Shown here: piece by piece, positions 45,429-54,645 of the stretch
Numbering within the stretch: position 1 is the first letter of the stretch
Layout: each line of letters begins with the position of its first letter
Source: Sphingobacterium yanglingense
GTDB lineage: Bacteria > Bacteroidota > Bacteroidia > Sphingobacteriales > Sphingobacteriaceae
NCBI RefSeq assembly: GCF_004363245.1
Contig: NZ_SNYV01000020.1
Location: 62,001 to 126,000, forward strand
DNA length: 64,000 nucleotides
Reading direction: 5' to 3'
Position numbers and translations under genes: made by a program
The notes under the pieces: model-generated
What the model was told of the DNA's origin: nothing
What the model saw: the letters and a program-made list of their open reading frames with translations, nothing else
Databases searched by the model: none

Positions 45429-46565
45429 TTATTTTAAAAGTTCTGTTAGGCGTTCAATTAACTCTTCACCACGCAGATTTTTGGCAATGATAATACCATT
45501 GGCATCCAGTAGGTAGTTTTGAGGGACTGCTCGCACACCGTAGGTCGCAGCTACTTCATTTTTCCAACCTTTTAGGTCACTAACGTGAAGCCACTGTAGG
45601 CCGTCGTCTTCTATCGCTTTAAGCCATGCATCCTTTTTGCTATCGAGGGATACGCCTAGTATCTCGAAGTTTTTATCTTTGAATTGTGCATAGGCTTTAA
45701 CCAAATGTGGGTTCTCACCGCGGCATGGTCCACACCAGCTAGCCCAAAAATCGACAAGAACATATTTACCCTTCAGAGAAGAAAGAGCAATTTTTTTGCC
45801 CTCTGCCGTTTCTTGACTAAAGTCTATCGCTGGCTGACCGATATCCAATGATTTGGCCAAGTTTAGCTCTTTTAAAGCTGCCTTTCCTTTGTCGGTGTTG
45901 CGGAGACGCTCGCTCAGGCTATTAAATAGTGGTTCGAACGTTGCCGGATTAATCATGCCAGTTTGAGACATCACCATGTCAAAGCTGACATAGGAGTCTG
46001 GGTGTGATTTGATAAAACTATCGTCCACCTTGTTCATTTCCATGCGGATGGCCCGAAGCTGTGGGAATAGCTCATTTTGGCCCTTTTCATCGTTTTTTTC
46101 GAAGAGCTCGCGCATCTTTTCGCTTAGTGGGGCCATTTGGTCCTGTAATGGCTTGAGTTGTTGCTGTAATGAGAGAAAGTCCTTTTGTGTGGGGCCGCCC
46201 GAAATCGTAGCGCTCTTTATTTGATCAGTGCCCTTCACGACAATTGTGGAAGCTTCTAGATAGAATTCTTGGTTATCAATCGCGGCCATTTCGTCCATAG
46301 TTGTTGGTTGGAACTTTTCATGGGTCGATTTTAGGCGCAGACCTGCACGGGTGGGCTGGTCTATAGTACCTTTTAAAGAAAAGACTCCTTTTTTAATAAC
46401 TGTCGAGTCGGTTATCTCCTGCCCATCTGCTGTGGTGTAATTGAGGATTATTGTTTTTTGATCGCTGCTGGGGTTTAGTTTTCCGCTGATCGTAAACTTT
46501 TGTGCATGTGCTACGGAGATTATTCCGAAGCACACTGCGATGTATTTTAAGCTGTTTTTCATCAT
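45429..46565 (-). CDS. TlpA-family disulfide reductase with DUF4369 domain (locus 3, first)
   Basis: The 378-residue secreted protein (signal peptide about 1-21) has a DUF4369-type domain (ISGKLNPSSD through LRLKSTHEKF), a helical middle and a TlpA domain with ASWCGPC (Cys278, Cys281) and VRAVPQNYLLD. It follows susD by one base. With the next two genes it makes three thioredoxin-type proteins in a row. Their place in a SusCD operon suggests that the imported substrate or a surface protein carries disulfides. Confidence 0.9.
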   Translation of the reverse strand: MMKNSLKYIAVCFGIISVAHAQKFTISGKLNPSSDQKTIILNYTTADGQEITDSTVIKKGVFSLKGTIDQPTRAGLRLKSTHEKFQPTTMDEMAAIDNQEFYLEASTIVVKGTDQIKSATISGGPTQKDFLSLQQQLKPLQDQMAPLSEKMRELFEKNDEKGQNELFPQLRAIRMEMNKVDDSFIKSHPDSYVSFDMVMSQTGMINPATFEPLFNSLSERLRNTDKGKAALKELNLAKSLDIGQPAIDFSQETAEGKKIALSSLKGKYVLVDFWASWCGPCRGENPHLVKAYAQFKDKNFEILGVSLDSKKDAWLKAIEDDGLQWLHVSDLKGWKNEVAATYGVRAVPQNYLLDANGIIIAKNLRGEELIERLTELLK

Positions 46566-46566
46566 T

Positions 46567-48012
46567 TTATGGGTTATTGTTCATTCCTGGGTTCTGTATC
46601 ATAAGTTTTTCCGGAAAACGTAGGACTAACCGTTCGGGTTTTAAAGTGAAAGTTTTACCGACTTGTCCCGAAGCCTCGTATAGGATATGGTTGTATCCAA
46701 CTGTCGATTGGTAGATCGGGTCTACAGAGAGTCGACGCATATCATACCAACGGTATCCCTGGCCTGCAAATTCGCGAATACGTTCTTCTAATATAAAGCG
46801 AACGAGATTCTCTTGATTATTACCTACACTGCTTGGTACAGCTGCGTATTGCTGCGCCATGCGATGTTTGCGCAAGAACTCTACATCAGCTATTGACTCA
46901 CTAAGCTTGCCTAACCTAGCCAAACATTCGGCGCGCATCAGATAAATGTCTGATAATAGCATGCCCATCTGAGTAGCAATAGGGCCTATTCTACGATGCA
47001 GGCCATTGGGGTACGTGTCTCCCATAAAAGCTGCATTTGCGTAGAAATTTAGTCTTAGGTCTGTAGATGTATAGAGATCTTTAGTCTCAGGAGTGATCAC
47101 GATCTCAGAGTCGGTAAAAGCCCAATTATTGATAAATTGTTTTGCAAACAGATTCTCTGCATTATCTGAAGTAGATGGATATTCTGGGCCAAATAAACCG
47201 ATGGGCATAAATTCACCATCAGGCGCAAAAGTAAGGTTGTAATCGTATAAGTTGACGGGAATTTGGGCGGAGGCAATCTTTCTCAAAGATGCTGATAGTG
47301 CCCGTTCTGCTTCTTCAAATTTACCCATTTCTATATAGACTTTGCCCAACAGCGCCTCTGCAGTAGGTTTTGACATGCGAAACCTATGATAAGGACCATC
47401 GGGGAGATCGGGTATACTGGCTGTTAAATCTTCGACAATAAAATCGTAGACCTCTTGAACGCAGGCTCTGTTAAACTCGGTCTTGGTGACATCCGCGTTT
47501 TTAATAATAGGAATGCCGAGGTCAGTAGCTGCTGTAGAAGCATCATAAGGTTTGCCATAGTAATTGATTAGTAAATGATAAGTCCAAGCGCGCCCCGCTC
47601 GTGCCTCGGCTAGGATGGCTTTCTTTTTTTCCTCTGTACCGCCTGTAGCCTTGTCAATCTCGGAGATTATTTTATTGAATAAGTAAATATTATTCATAGG
47701 GACCCCCATTTCGGGAGCATCCTCGTCGGGCTCGTATACGACATCGTCCCAACGAAATAAGCGCTGAGTACGTAACTCTGCTCCTGAAAAGAAAGGTTCT
47801 ATGGCAGAAACTTCATCACCCATTAATACCTGAGCATCAGTATACATGTTTAATAGATCCAAATTGCTAAGTAAAAGGTCATAATCTGCCACTGATTTAG
47901 CAATGAGCTTGCCTTTAGGGGTAATCTCTAAAAATTCTTTAGAACAGGAAAGGCTTAAGCAAAGTAAAGATGCTATACCTATCGTTTTTATTTTTAAAAA
48001 TGAGGTCTTCAT
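46567..48012 (-). CDS. SusD/RagB family nutrient-binding lipoprotein (locus 3)
   Basis: The 481-residue lipoprotein (lipobox LSLSC, Cys23) has FLEITPKGKLI, the helix AEARAGRAWTYHLLINYYGKPY (split by the motif RAWTYHLLINYYG) and the C-terminal RIREFAGQGYRWYDMRRL, typical of the RagB/SusD family. It differs from the loci 1 and 2 proteins, which carry EFYxEGQL at the matching place. It lies 27 bases after susC and one base before the first TlpA gene. Confidence 0.92.
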   Translation of the reverse strand: MKTSFLKIKTIGIASLLCLSLSCSKEFLEITPKGKLIAKSVADYDLLLSNLDLLNMYTDAQVLMGDEVSAIEPFFSGAELRTQRLFRWDDVVYEPDEDAPEMGVPMNNIYLFNKIISEIDKATGGTEEKKKAILAEARAGRAWTYHLLINYYGKPYDASTAATDLGIPIIKNADVTKTEFNRACVQEVYDFIVEDLTASIPDLPDGPYHRFRMSKPTAEALLGKVYIEMGKFEEAERALSASLRKIASAQIPVNLYDYNLTFAPDGEFMPIGLFGPEYPSTSDNAENLFAKQFINNWAFTDSEIVITPETKDLYTSTDLRLNFYANAAFMGDTYPNGLHRRIGPIATQMGMLLSDIYLMRAECLARLGKLSESIADVEFLRKHRMAQQYAAVPSSVGNNQENLVRFILEERIREFAGQGYRWYDMRRLSVDPIYQSTVGYNHILYEASGQVGKTFTLKPERLVLRFPEKLMIQNPGMNNNP

Positions 48013-48039
48013 AATAAATTCTTTCTTACCAATAGTCTG

Positions 48040-51000
48040 TTAAAAATTGACATTTACTCCAAACGTAACCGATCCCTGTCCAAAGCGATAATTCTGAGTA
48101 TGCACCATCTGATCTACGGCATAAAGTTGAGACGCGGTTGGTGTTCGGAGTCCGCTATGAGCGTCGTGAAACTCAGGATCTATATTATAGGAGTTCGCTT
48201 TCCAGAGCATGATATTAGATACCTGTAGACGTAAACTGATATCATCGGTCTTTATCTTACGGCATACGGTCTCTGGAAGACGATAAGACAGCGTGATGTC
48301 GCGTAATTTAATATAGGAAGCACTTACTACGTTGATATCCCCTTTTCTATAATAATCGGCATCTCTTCTAGAATCACTTTCTGATTGATTTGGAACGTAA
48401 GCCGGCACATTGGTGAAAGCTTCGTCTCCTGGTTTTCTCCAACGGTCTAAGAAGTCTGGATGTAACTGTCCTCCAGTAAATCCTGATTGACTACTTCCAC
48501 TAAGGACATTTCTGTGTTTTGTCATCCGACCAGCATAGTAGCCTTCCAAAATATGATTTGGGCCTACATCTCTACGCATAGCATGCCCTAGATTAAAGGA
48601 AGCATTGGCGGCTAGTGTGAAATCTTTGTATCTAAAGGTATTGGTCAGTCCTCCACTCCATATAGGCTGAAAGGTACCCATATAAAGAATGTCTTCCGGT
48701 GTAGCAACGCTACGAGTTTTAGTAATACTACCATCAGCGAGACGGATCTGTGGGTCCCCTATATTATCTAAGCCTGCATACTCGTAAGCGAATAAGGAAA
48801 ACGCAGAATAACCAGTAGCATATGAAGCGTTAATTTTTTGACTTCCAGTCGTAAGTGCGGTAGGGTCGTTAAGTTGGGTGATTTTATTCTTATTGTAGGC
48901 TAGTACTAAGCCTGTGCTCCACGAAAAATTATTTTTTCGAATATTTATTGAATTAATGTTGAATTCAATGCCATTGTTTTGCATGTCCCCATAATTGCCC
49001 ACGATACTGGAGTAGCCAGTGAAACCGTTGACGGTCATCATGCCAAGAAGATTTTCTGTTTTCTTGCCATACCAATCAATGGAGCCAAAGATCCTACTGT
49101 CCAAAATAGAGAAATCAACGCCTAAATTGAGCGTTTTGGTAGACTCCCAGGTCAATTTCGGATTAGCAGCTGTTGCGATGCGGAGGCCTTTTCCATTCAT
49201 TAAGAATCCGCTGTTTTGTGCCATCAATATATCATAAGAAGAAGCTGTGCCTGGGAGTGGAGAATTTCCGGTAATACCATAGGTAGCACGTAAGGCAAGG
49301 TTGTTTGTCCAATTCCAGTTCTTTGCAAACTCTTCTTCGCTAAGAATCCACTTTGCTCCAGCGCTCCATACCAGTCTATTTTGGGCAGACTTGTCCATCC
49401 CGAACAAGTTACTCTTATCAACCCGCCAGCTACCATTTAGGGTATATTTGCGATTTAAGGTATAGCCTAAATTACCATAGTAAGAAGTAAAGCGTATTTC
49501 GGTCTCGGTCTGGCGGAAAGGGACATCCCATAATATACTCTTGCCTAGGTTGTTCGCAATAACGGGATTTGCTACTCCACTAGTACGTAGTCTTTCGTAG
49601 TCGAGGTAGGCGTAGGTTTGCAGGTCGAGATCGTAACCTCTCACTTTGCTTTCGTTTGTAAGGAAAAGCTGGCTCTGTGCTTCTTGACCTACTAATATAG
49701 TAAGCTGGTGCATTCTGTCTGCCCAGTCTTGGTCATAGATTAACTGGTTGCGCACGGTCCAGTTCTGCATGTTGTTCTGATAAGCACTATAGGTGCCACC
49801 TGTAGTGGGGAGAATGTGTTTTGGTGCTGCACCAGGAGAGGGAACTGTAGTGAACTCGGCCAATTCTGTGCGGTTTAGATAGCTTTTGGCATCATCATAA
49901 GATGTGCGTCTGTTGGTTCCTTTTATGTAGCCATAAACCCCCTCAAAGCGCAGCCCTTTATATAGATCTATTTTAGCACCGGTAGTAATGCGGGCATTCC
50001 AACCATTATTTTTCGTGAAACCATAGTCCATTTCATTTAAGGGGATATAATTGAGATCTACACCGCTTAGGCTTTCCCAGTTGGCACGAACCGATTCGCT
50101 ACCATAGCCGATATATGGTGTGGCAATTGGATTGCCATTGGCATCCTTGAATAGTTGGTAAGGATAAAAACGATAATCTATGGTCTGTGTACGTTTTGCC
50201 GAAGAGGTATTGTTAGTCAAATCGGTGATCAGGTACATTTGTAGCCAATTATTGAACTTGAAATCCTGTCTAAGGTTGATCTTGTAAGTATCATTGGCTT
50301 CGCCTGGCCGAGGAGATACAGTATTGGTATAAGCTGCAGACCCGTAGAATGAATGTTTTTGACCACCTCCTCGTAGTGACAAAGAATGGTTCATAACCGA
50401 GGCATTGCGGTAGAATAAATCTTTGATCTGCTGGTGGTTATTGAGAGAGGATAGGCTATCAAGACTGCGATCTGCCTGTGCCTGCGTGATAATTCCCCGA
50501 TATTGGTCGTATAATATCTGCTCATGCGGAGCTATTCCTGAGCTGCCGGAGCCAGTAGAGGCCGAGATCTGTGACCAGGGATAGAGTACAGGATTAAACA
50601 TTTCTTTAGCCGCTTGTATAAACTGTGCACTGGATAGGGTAGGAATATAGTCTAGATCGGGCTTTCCTTGAAAATTCATAAAGGCATTGTAGTTGATATG
50701 TAGCCGCTCGCTAAAACCACCCTTTTTGGTGGTAATAACGATTACACCATTGGAGGCCCTTGCACCCCAAATAGAAGCCGCAGTAGCATCTTTTAAAACG
50801 GTAATATTCTCTACGTCTTGAGGGTTAATGTTGGATATGTCATCTATAGCGATACCATCCACAACATACAGCGGATTACGGTTAGTGCCTTGGTAATCAC
50901 CGTATGTGCCTTCAATTCCAATAGTGGATAGACCACGAATTAATAAAGGGTTGTTGGTCCCAGGAGCGGTATTGACAGTTAGTCCCGGTACGAGCCCATC

Positions 51001-51771
51001 TAATCGCTGCAGGATGTTCATACTGCTCGAACGGTCGGCAATAACAGCCATATCGGGATTTGAATACGACCCCGCACTACGCTCTTTGGAGATTTTCTGA
51101 TAGCCTGTGTTGACCACATTGACAGCATCTAAGTCTTCTACGCGGTTTTTTAACACGACGATAATCCCCGATCCATATTTGTCTATCGATTTTATTTCAT
51201 GGTAGTAACCTAATAGTCTGCAATTGAGACGATCACCGATTGCAGCTTCGATGCGGAAACCCCCTTTGCTATCGGTCTGTGTGCCTTTGTCTTTGCCTTC
51301 GATCACGATGGTTACACCTACTAGTGGATTGCCCTTTTCATCCAGTACAGTACCGACGATGATTCCTTGTTGGCGTTGATCGGTGGTAATAGCCTCTTTT
51401 TTGGATTCTTTGCGTTTTACAGTTACGATTTTGTCCGTAATGCTGTAGGACAGTTGGTGGGCGCTTAAGATATGCTGAAGTGTTTCGTCCAGACTTTTGT
51501 TTTGAATATTTAGATTCAAAGGAGCTACTTGTTTGATCAATGATTCGTCATATACAAAATCATAACCTGTCTGCTTTTTGATTTCTCCAAAGGTTCGTTC
51601 TAGCGAAATACGATCGGCACGAAGCGATATCCGCTGTGCGAGTGTGACCGCCTGTAACTGAAAAATGCCTATAAGCAAGAAAAGTACGGATAGTTTCATA
51701 ATTCGGATTACTCTTCCAATCGAGGCATAGGAGTCCCTTCCCCCGTATTTTGTAATAAAAAATTTATACAT
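48040..51771 (-). CDS. SusC/RagA family TonB-dependent receptor with STN domain (locus 3)
   Basis: The 1243-residue protein has a leader of 24 residues before the signal segment (a second Met, residue 25, is a possible start), an STN domain at about 48-118, a carboxypeptidase-regulatory-like domain from about 136, a plug with the motifs NPLYVVDGIAID, ENITVLKDATAASIWGARASNGV and VITTKKGG, and the barrel ending in Phe. This plug is the conventional SusC form, distinct from that of loci 1 and 2. It is the import pore for the SusD-bound ligand and the sensor for FecR of this locus. Confidence 0.93.
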   Translation of the reverse strand: MYKFFITKYGGRDSYASIGRVIRIMKLSVLFLLIGIFQLQAVTLAQRISLRADRISLERTFGEIKKQTGYDFVYDESLIKQVAPLNLNIQNKSLDETLQHILSAHQLSYSITDKIVTVKRKESKKEAITTDQRQQGIIVGTVLDEKGNPLVGVTIVIEGKDKGTQTDSKGGFRIEAAIGDRLNCRLLGYYHEIKSIDKYGSGIIVVLKNRVEDLDAVNVVNTGYQKISKERSAGSYSNPDMAVIADRSSSMNILQRLDGLVPGLTVNTAPGTNNPLLIRGLSTIGIEGTYGDYQGTNRNPLYVVDGIAIDDISNINPQDVENITVLKDATAASIWGARASNGVIVITTKKGGFSERLHINYNAFMNFQGKPDLDYIPTLSSAQFIQAAKEMFNPVLYPWSQISASTGSGSSGIAPHEQILYDQYRGIITQAQADRSLDSLSSLNNHQQIKDLFYRNASVMNHSLSLRGGGQKHSFYGSAAYTNTVSPRPGEANDTYKINLRQDFKFNNWLQMYLITDLTNNTSSAKRTQTIDYRFYPYQLFKDANGNPIATPYIGYGSESVRANWESLSGVDLNYIPLNEMDYGFTKNNGWNARITTGAKIDLYKGLRFEGVYGYIKGTNRRTSYDDAKSYLNRTELAEFTTVPSPGAAPKHILPTTGGTYSAYQNNMQNWTVRNQLIYDQDWADRMHQLTILVGQEAQSQLFLTNESKVRGYDLDLQTYAYLDYERLRTSGVANPVIANNLGKSILWDVPFRQTETEIRFTSYYGNLGYTLNRKYTLNGSWRVDKSNLFGMDKSAQNRLVWSAGAKWILSEEEFAKNWNWTNNLALRATYGITGNSPLPGTASSYDILMAQNSGFLMNGKGLRIATAANPKLTWESTKTLNLGVDFSILDSRIFGSIDWYGKKTENLLGMMTVNGFTGYSSIVGNYGDMQNNGIEFNINSINIRKNNFSWSTGLVLAYNKNKITQLNDPTALTTGSQKINASYATGYSAFSLFAYEYAGLDNIGDPQIRLADGSITKTRSVATPEDILYMGTFQPIWSGGLTNTFRYKDFTLAANASFNLGHAMRRDVGPNHILEGYYAGRMTKHRNVLSGSSQSGFTGGQLHPDFLDRWRKPGDEAFTNVPAYVPNQSESDSRRDADYYRKGDINVVSASYIKLRDITLSYRLPETVCRKIKTDDISLRLQVSNIMLWKANSYNIDPEFHDAHSGLRTPTASQLYAVDQMVHTQNYRFGQGSVTFGVNVNF

Positions 51772-51920
51772 TTGAATGGGATAATTAGTTAGTAAATTGT
51801 GTCTTGCAATTTTTTTCGATATTCCAATATAGAACCGGGCGTGTTACGAGCACTTCCGGTTTTTTGGGAATTATAGTAGCGTTATGGCCCTCTTTTTTGT
51901 TTCATCTTTAATTCGGTTTT

Positions 51921-53096
51921 TTATTTGACTAGTATCGTTTTTCCATCGAATTCAAATGCGATGCTATTGGTCGATTCCATTGCCTTCAGTACGCTGGATA
52001 GGCTGTTTTTTCGGGATATACTTCCTCCTATTTTGAGGTGCACGGGTGCAGTGCTAGCATAGGCTATTTCTACATCGTACCAGCGTGCCAGTTGGCGCAT
52101 GGTGGTCTGTAGATTCTGGCCTCTAAAGATAAAGTCATCATTCTTCCAGGCCATTACCACATCTGTATCTGCATCACGGGTATGTAGCTCCTCTTCCGTC
52201 AAAACGGCTTGCTTGCCCGGGGATAGGGTGACCGAACGGAGCTTGTCGGCAGAGGTCACTTTGACCGCACCTTCCAATAGTGTGGTCTTGATGGACGGCT
52301 CGTCAGGATAGCTGTTGATGTTGAAATATGTGCCTAATACTTGTACGACCTGTTGTCTACTGACAACTCTAAATGGTTTACCTATTGCTTTTGAAACTTC
52401 AAAGTATGCTTCGCCATCCAATTCTACGACACGTTCATTGGTGAGGAATCGGCCTGGATACCGTAAGGTGGAAGCTGCATTGAGCCATACTTTGGTACCA
52501 TCAGGCAATGTGATGCGGTATTGCCCACCTCGAGGGGTATTGATGGTGTTCAGTTTGGTTGCCAGAGGACTATCCGCAATAGGTGATCCGTCGGCGTATT
52601 TGACCTGATTGTCCACGATGGTGATTCCCTCTTCATTTTCCTTTAGCTCGATAAGCTGGCCGTCGGCTAAGGTCAGCGTGGCCTGTGTGCGACCTGGTGA
52701 AGGGTCGTTGACAACGGTATTTGTGTCTGAGGGGTATGTTGGAGTGGTGGTCAGTCCCCAATGTGCTATTGCCCATCCGGCCACGATAAAGACGGCTGCA
52801 GCTGCGGACCAGCGCAGGATCGGGAAGCGTCTGCGGATGGCAGGACTGTGTCCGTCTTGGTGAAGCTGTATATGGTTGTGTATAGACTCATCAATACGAT
52901 GCAATACCTGCTCCTCGGAAACCGTAACGGGAGATATGTCTTCTTCAACAGTGTCGAAGCTGGTATCGATCAGTTGCTTGAGGTCCTCTTCCGAAGAAAC
53001 GTCAAAATATTTGAATAGATCATCTGTCTCCTTGACCGATGTCTTTCCATTGATATACCTGTGATATAGTGATCGGATGTGGTTATTCTTTCCCAA
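51921..53096 (-). CDS. FecR family anti-sigma factor (locus 3)
   Basis: The 391-residue product has a cytoplasmic N-terminus with LYHRYINGKTSVKETDDLF, a membrane segment at about residues 94-115, and a FecR domain with TPRGGQYRITLPDGTKVWLN and VLGTYFNINSYP. DUF4974 follows (LQTTMRQLARWYDVEIAY). It is placed between the sigma gene and susC on the minus strand, 78 bases after the former, as expected for a cognate pair. Confidence 0.92.
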   Translation of the reverse strand: MGKNNHIRSLYHRYINGKTSVKETDDLFKYFDVSSEEDLKQLIDTSFDTVEEDISPVTVSEEQVLHRIDESIHNHIQLHQDGHSPAIRRRFPILRWSAAAAVFIVAGWAIAHWGLTTTPTYPSDTNTVVNDPSPGRTQATLTLADGQLIELKENEEGITIVDNQVKYADGSPIADSPLATKLNTINTPRGGQYRITLPDGTKVWLNAASTLRYPGRFLTNERVVELDGEAYFEVSKAIGKPFRVVSRQQVVQVLGTYFNINSYPDEPSIKTTLLEGAVKVTSADKLRSVTLSPGKQAVLTEEELHTRDADTDVVMAWKNDDFIFRGQNLQTTMRQLARWYDVEIAYASTAPVHLKIGGSISRKNSLSSVLKAMESTNSIAFEFDGKTILVK

Positions 53097-53174
53097 TGTT
53101 AGCTCTTATAAAATTTAGGGTCTATAATGCTATTACGTTTTGAAAAGAAGGAATCACTACAAGTAGCGATAAAA

Positions 53175-53771
53175 TTATTTGAAAAATGTAGAACAAATTC
53201 CGCTTATGAGGATAAGGTTCTGATACTTAGTCATAAATTCTTGTATCTTTTTTGAGGCGCGGGTCATGTGGGTGCTAATGGTGTGTACCGAAATACCAAG
53301 TTCTAGAGCCACTTCTTTATAAGACTTGCCTTTCATCTTGCAGAGGGTATAAATCTGTCGCTGCTGCTCGGGCAGGCTCGATATAGCCTGATCTAAGATG
53401 TTTTGGGTTTCTTTTAGAAACAGCCAATCATCGGTAGGGTTTTGTTCGTTGAGGACCAATAGTCTAATCTCGTCTTGAAGACGCTCATCGCGGGCCACCT
53501 TACGGTAAAAGTCATAGAGTATATGTTGAGCGATGCGGTAAAGATAGGATTTGAAAGATTGCTCGGGATCGATCAACGCTCTTTTGTCCCATATGCGTAC
53601 AAATACATCCTGTGTCAGTTCTTCAGCGAGGTGTTTAATACGCACCATCTTGAGCAACTTGCGGTAAATGGGCAGTTTGAAGATGTCATAGAAATAAATA
53701 AAGGCGCGCTGGTCTCCGTTCCGAAGTCGGTGCAGGTAGTCTAATTCGCTATCGTTGTCCAGCAGGGTCAT
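53175..53771 (-). CDS. ECF RNA polymerase sigma factor (locus 3)
   Basis: The 198-residue protein has sigma region 2 (FIYFYDIFKL through AEELTQDVFVRIWDKRA) and region 4 (LPEQQRQIYTLCKMKGKSYKEVALELGISVHTIS in two pieces). It resembles the locus 2 sigma factor. It ends with the hydrophobic NLILISGICSTFF. A full promoter (TTTG, 19 bases, TATATTTG) lies upstream, so the sigma gene itself is probably read by the housekeeping sigma factor. Confidence 0.93.
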   Translation of the reverse strand: MTLLDNDSELDYLHRLRNGDQRAFIYFYDIFKLPIYRKLLKMVRIKHLAEELTQDVFVRIWDKRALIDPEQSFKSYLYRIAQHILYDFYRKVARDERLQDEIRLLVLNEQNPTDDWLFLKETQNILDQAISSLPEQQRQIYTLCKMKGKSYKEVALELGISVHTISTHMTRASKKIQEFMTKYQNLILISGICSTFFK

Positions 53772-53842
53772 TTATCCAGTTCAATGTGCTAAAGAAGGCT
53801 ATTTATAGGATACTATAAGTAGAATGGTTAGCTGTGAATAAG

Positions 53843-53873
53843 CAAATATAACATCTGCTGCGGTAAAACCAAA
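53843..53873 (-). promoter_or_regulatory. Promoter of the locus 3 sigma gene
   Basis: On the minus strand TTTG (53873-53870), 19 bases, then TATATTTG (53850-53843) match the Bacteroidota housekeeping consensus TTTG/TAnnTTTG with normal spacing. The start codon lies about 70 bases downstream. Confidence 0.75.
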
Positions 53874-53955
53874 GGAGGGAATAAAAGTAAGGTTTGGGGA
53901 TGGAAGTAAGTTAAGTAGGGCTAGAAAATGGTTTTGATATCGCGGTGCAATTATA

Positions 53956-53986
53956 TTGCGCATAAAAGTGAATTTATGTAGGTTTG
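53956..53986 (+). promoter_or_regulatory. Promoter of the locus 4 sigma gene
   Basis: TTG at 53956-53958, 20 bases, then TAGGTTTG at 53979-53986 match the same consensus. The ATG is 22 bases downstream. It is back to back with the locus 3 promoter, so both signalling systems start from a 237-base divergent region. Confidence 0.7.
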
Positions 53987-54008
53987 TGATTATCTATTCA
54001 GTTATAAT

Positions 54009-54572
54009 ATGGCTAAAGCAATGAGCGACCCTTCTTGGATTGAAAGGTTGGCGGCTGGTGATCAGCATGCTTTTGCCGATTTTTATGAATGCTATTGGCA
54101 GCAGGTATATAATAAGGTGTACCGTAAAATCCAACAAGTCGAGGCGACAGAGGATATTGTGCACGACCTATTCTTGAGTATATGGAAGAATAGAAGCCGA
54201 ATCCACGAGGTGCTGAATATGTCTGCTTACCTAATGAGCGGTGCGCGATACCTGACCTTCAAATACCTTGATAAGGAAAAAGGCATCCATATGGATATGG
54301 AAAATATCGAGTTGATATTGCCAGACCCCCCACTGGAAGATCGGCTACACTACCGATACATACTCGATCTGGCACATGAAGAAATCGAAAATCTGCCCGA
54401 GAAATGCAAACTTATCTTTAAAGAGAGCCGATTCAATCACAAGACTATTGACGAAATAGCGATGGAATATGGCTTGTCTAAAAGCACGGTCGAGAACCAG
54501 ATCAATAAGGCGATAAAAAGAATTCGATTGAAAACCAGTGGGTTTTATGCTTTTTTGTATTTATATCTCTAA
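54009..54572 (+). CDS. ECF RNA polymerase sigma factor (locus 4)
   Basis: The 187-residue protein has sigma region 2 (FADFYECYWQQ through DIVHDLFLSIWKNR) and region 4 (LPEKCKLIFKESR through SKSTVENQINKAIKRIR). It is of the locus 1 type, sharing LHYRYI and EIENLP at the region 2/4 linker. It ends in a hydrophobic tail (FYAFLYLYL). Its regulon should include the cyanophycin-type SusCD operon downstream. Confidence 0.93.
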   Translation: MAKAMSDPSWIERLAAGDQHAFADFYECYWQQVYNKVYRKIQQVEATEDIVHDLFLSIWKNRSRIHEVLNMSAYLMSGARYLTFKYLDKEKGIHMDMENIELILPDPPLEDRLHYRYILDLAHEEIENLPEKCKLIFKESRFNHKTIDEIAMEYGLSKSTVENQINKAIKRIRLKTSGFYAFLYLYL

Positions 54573-54645
54573 TTTTTGTGTTTCCGCGTAGGTGCTGGGT
54601 TTAATTTGAGGCACTATATAGTAAGTAACCCATATAATACCTGAT

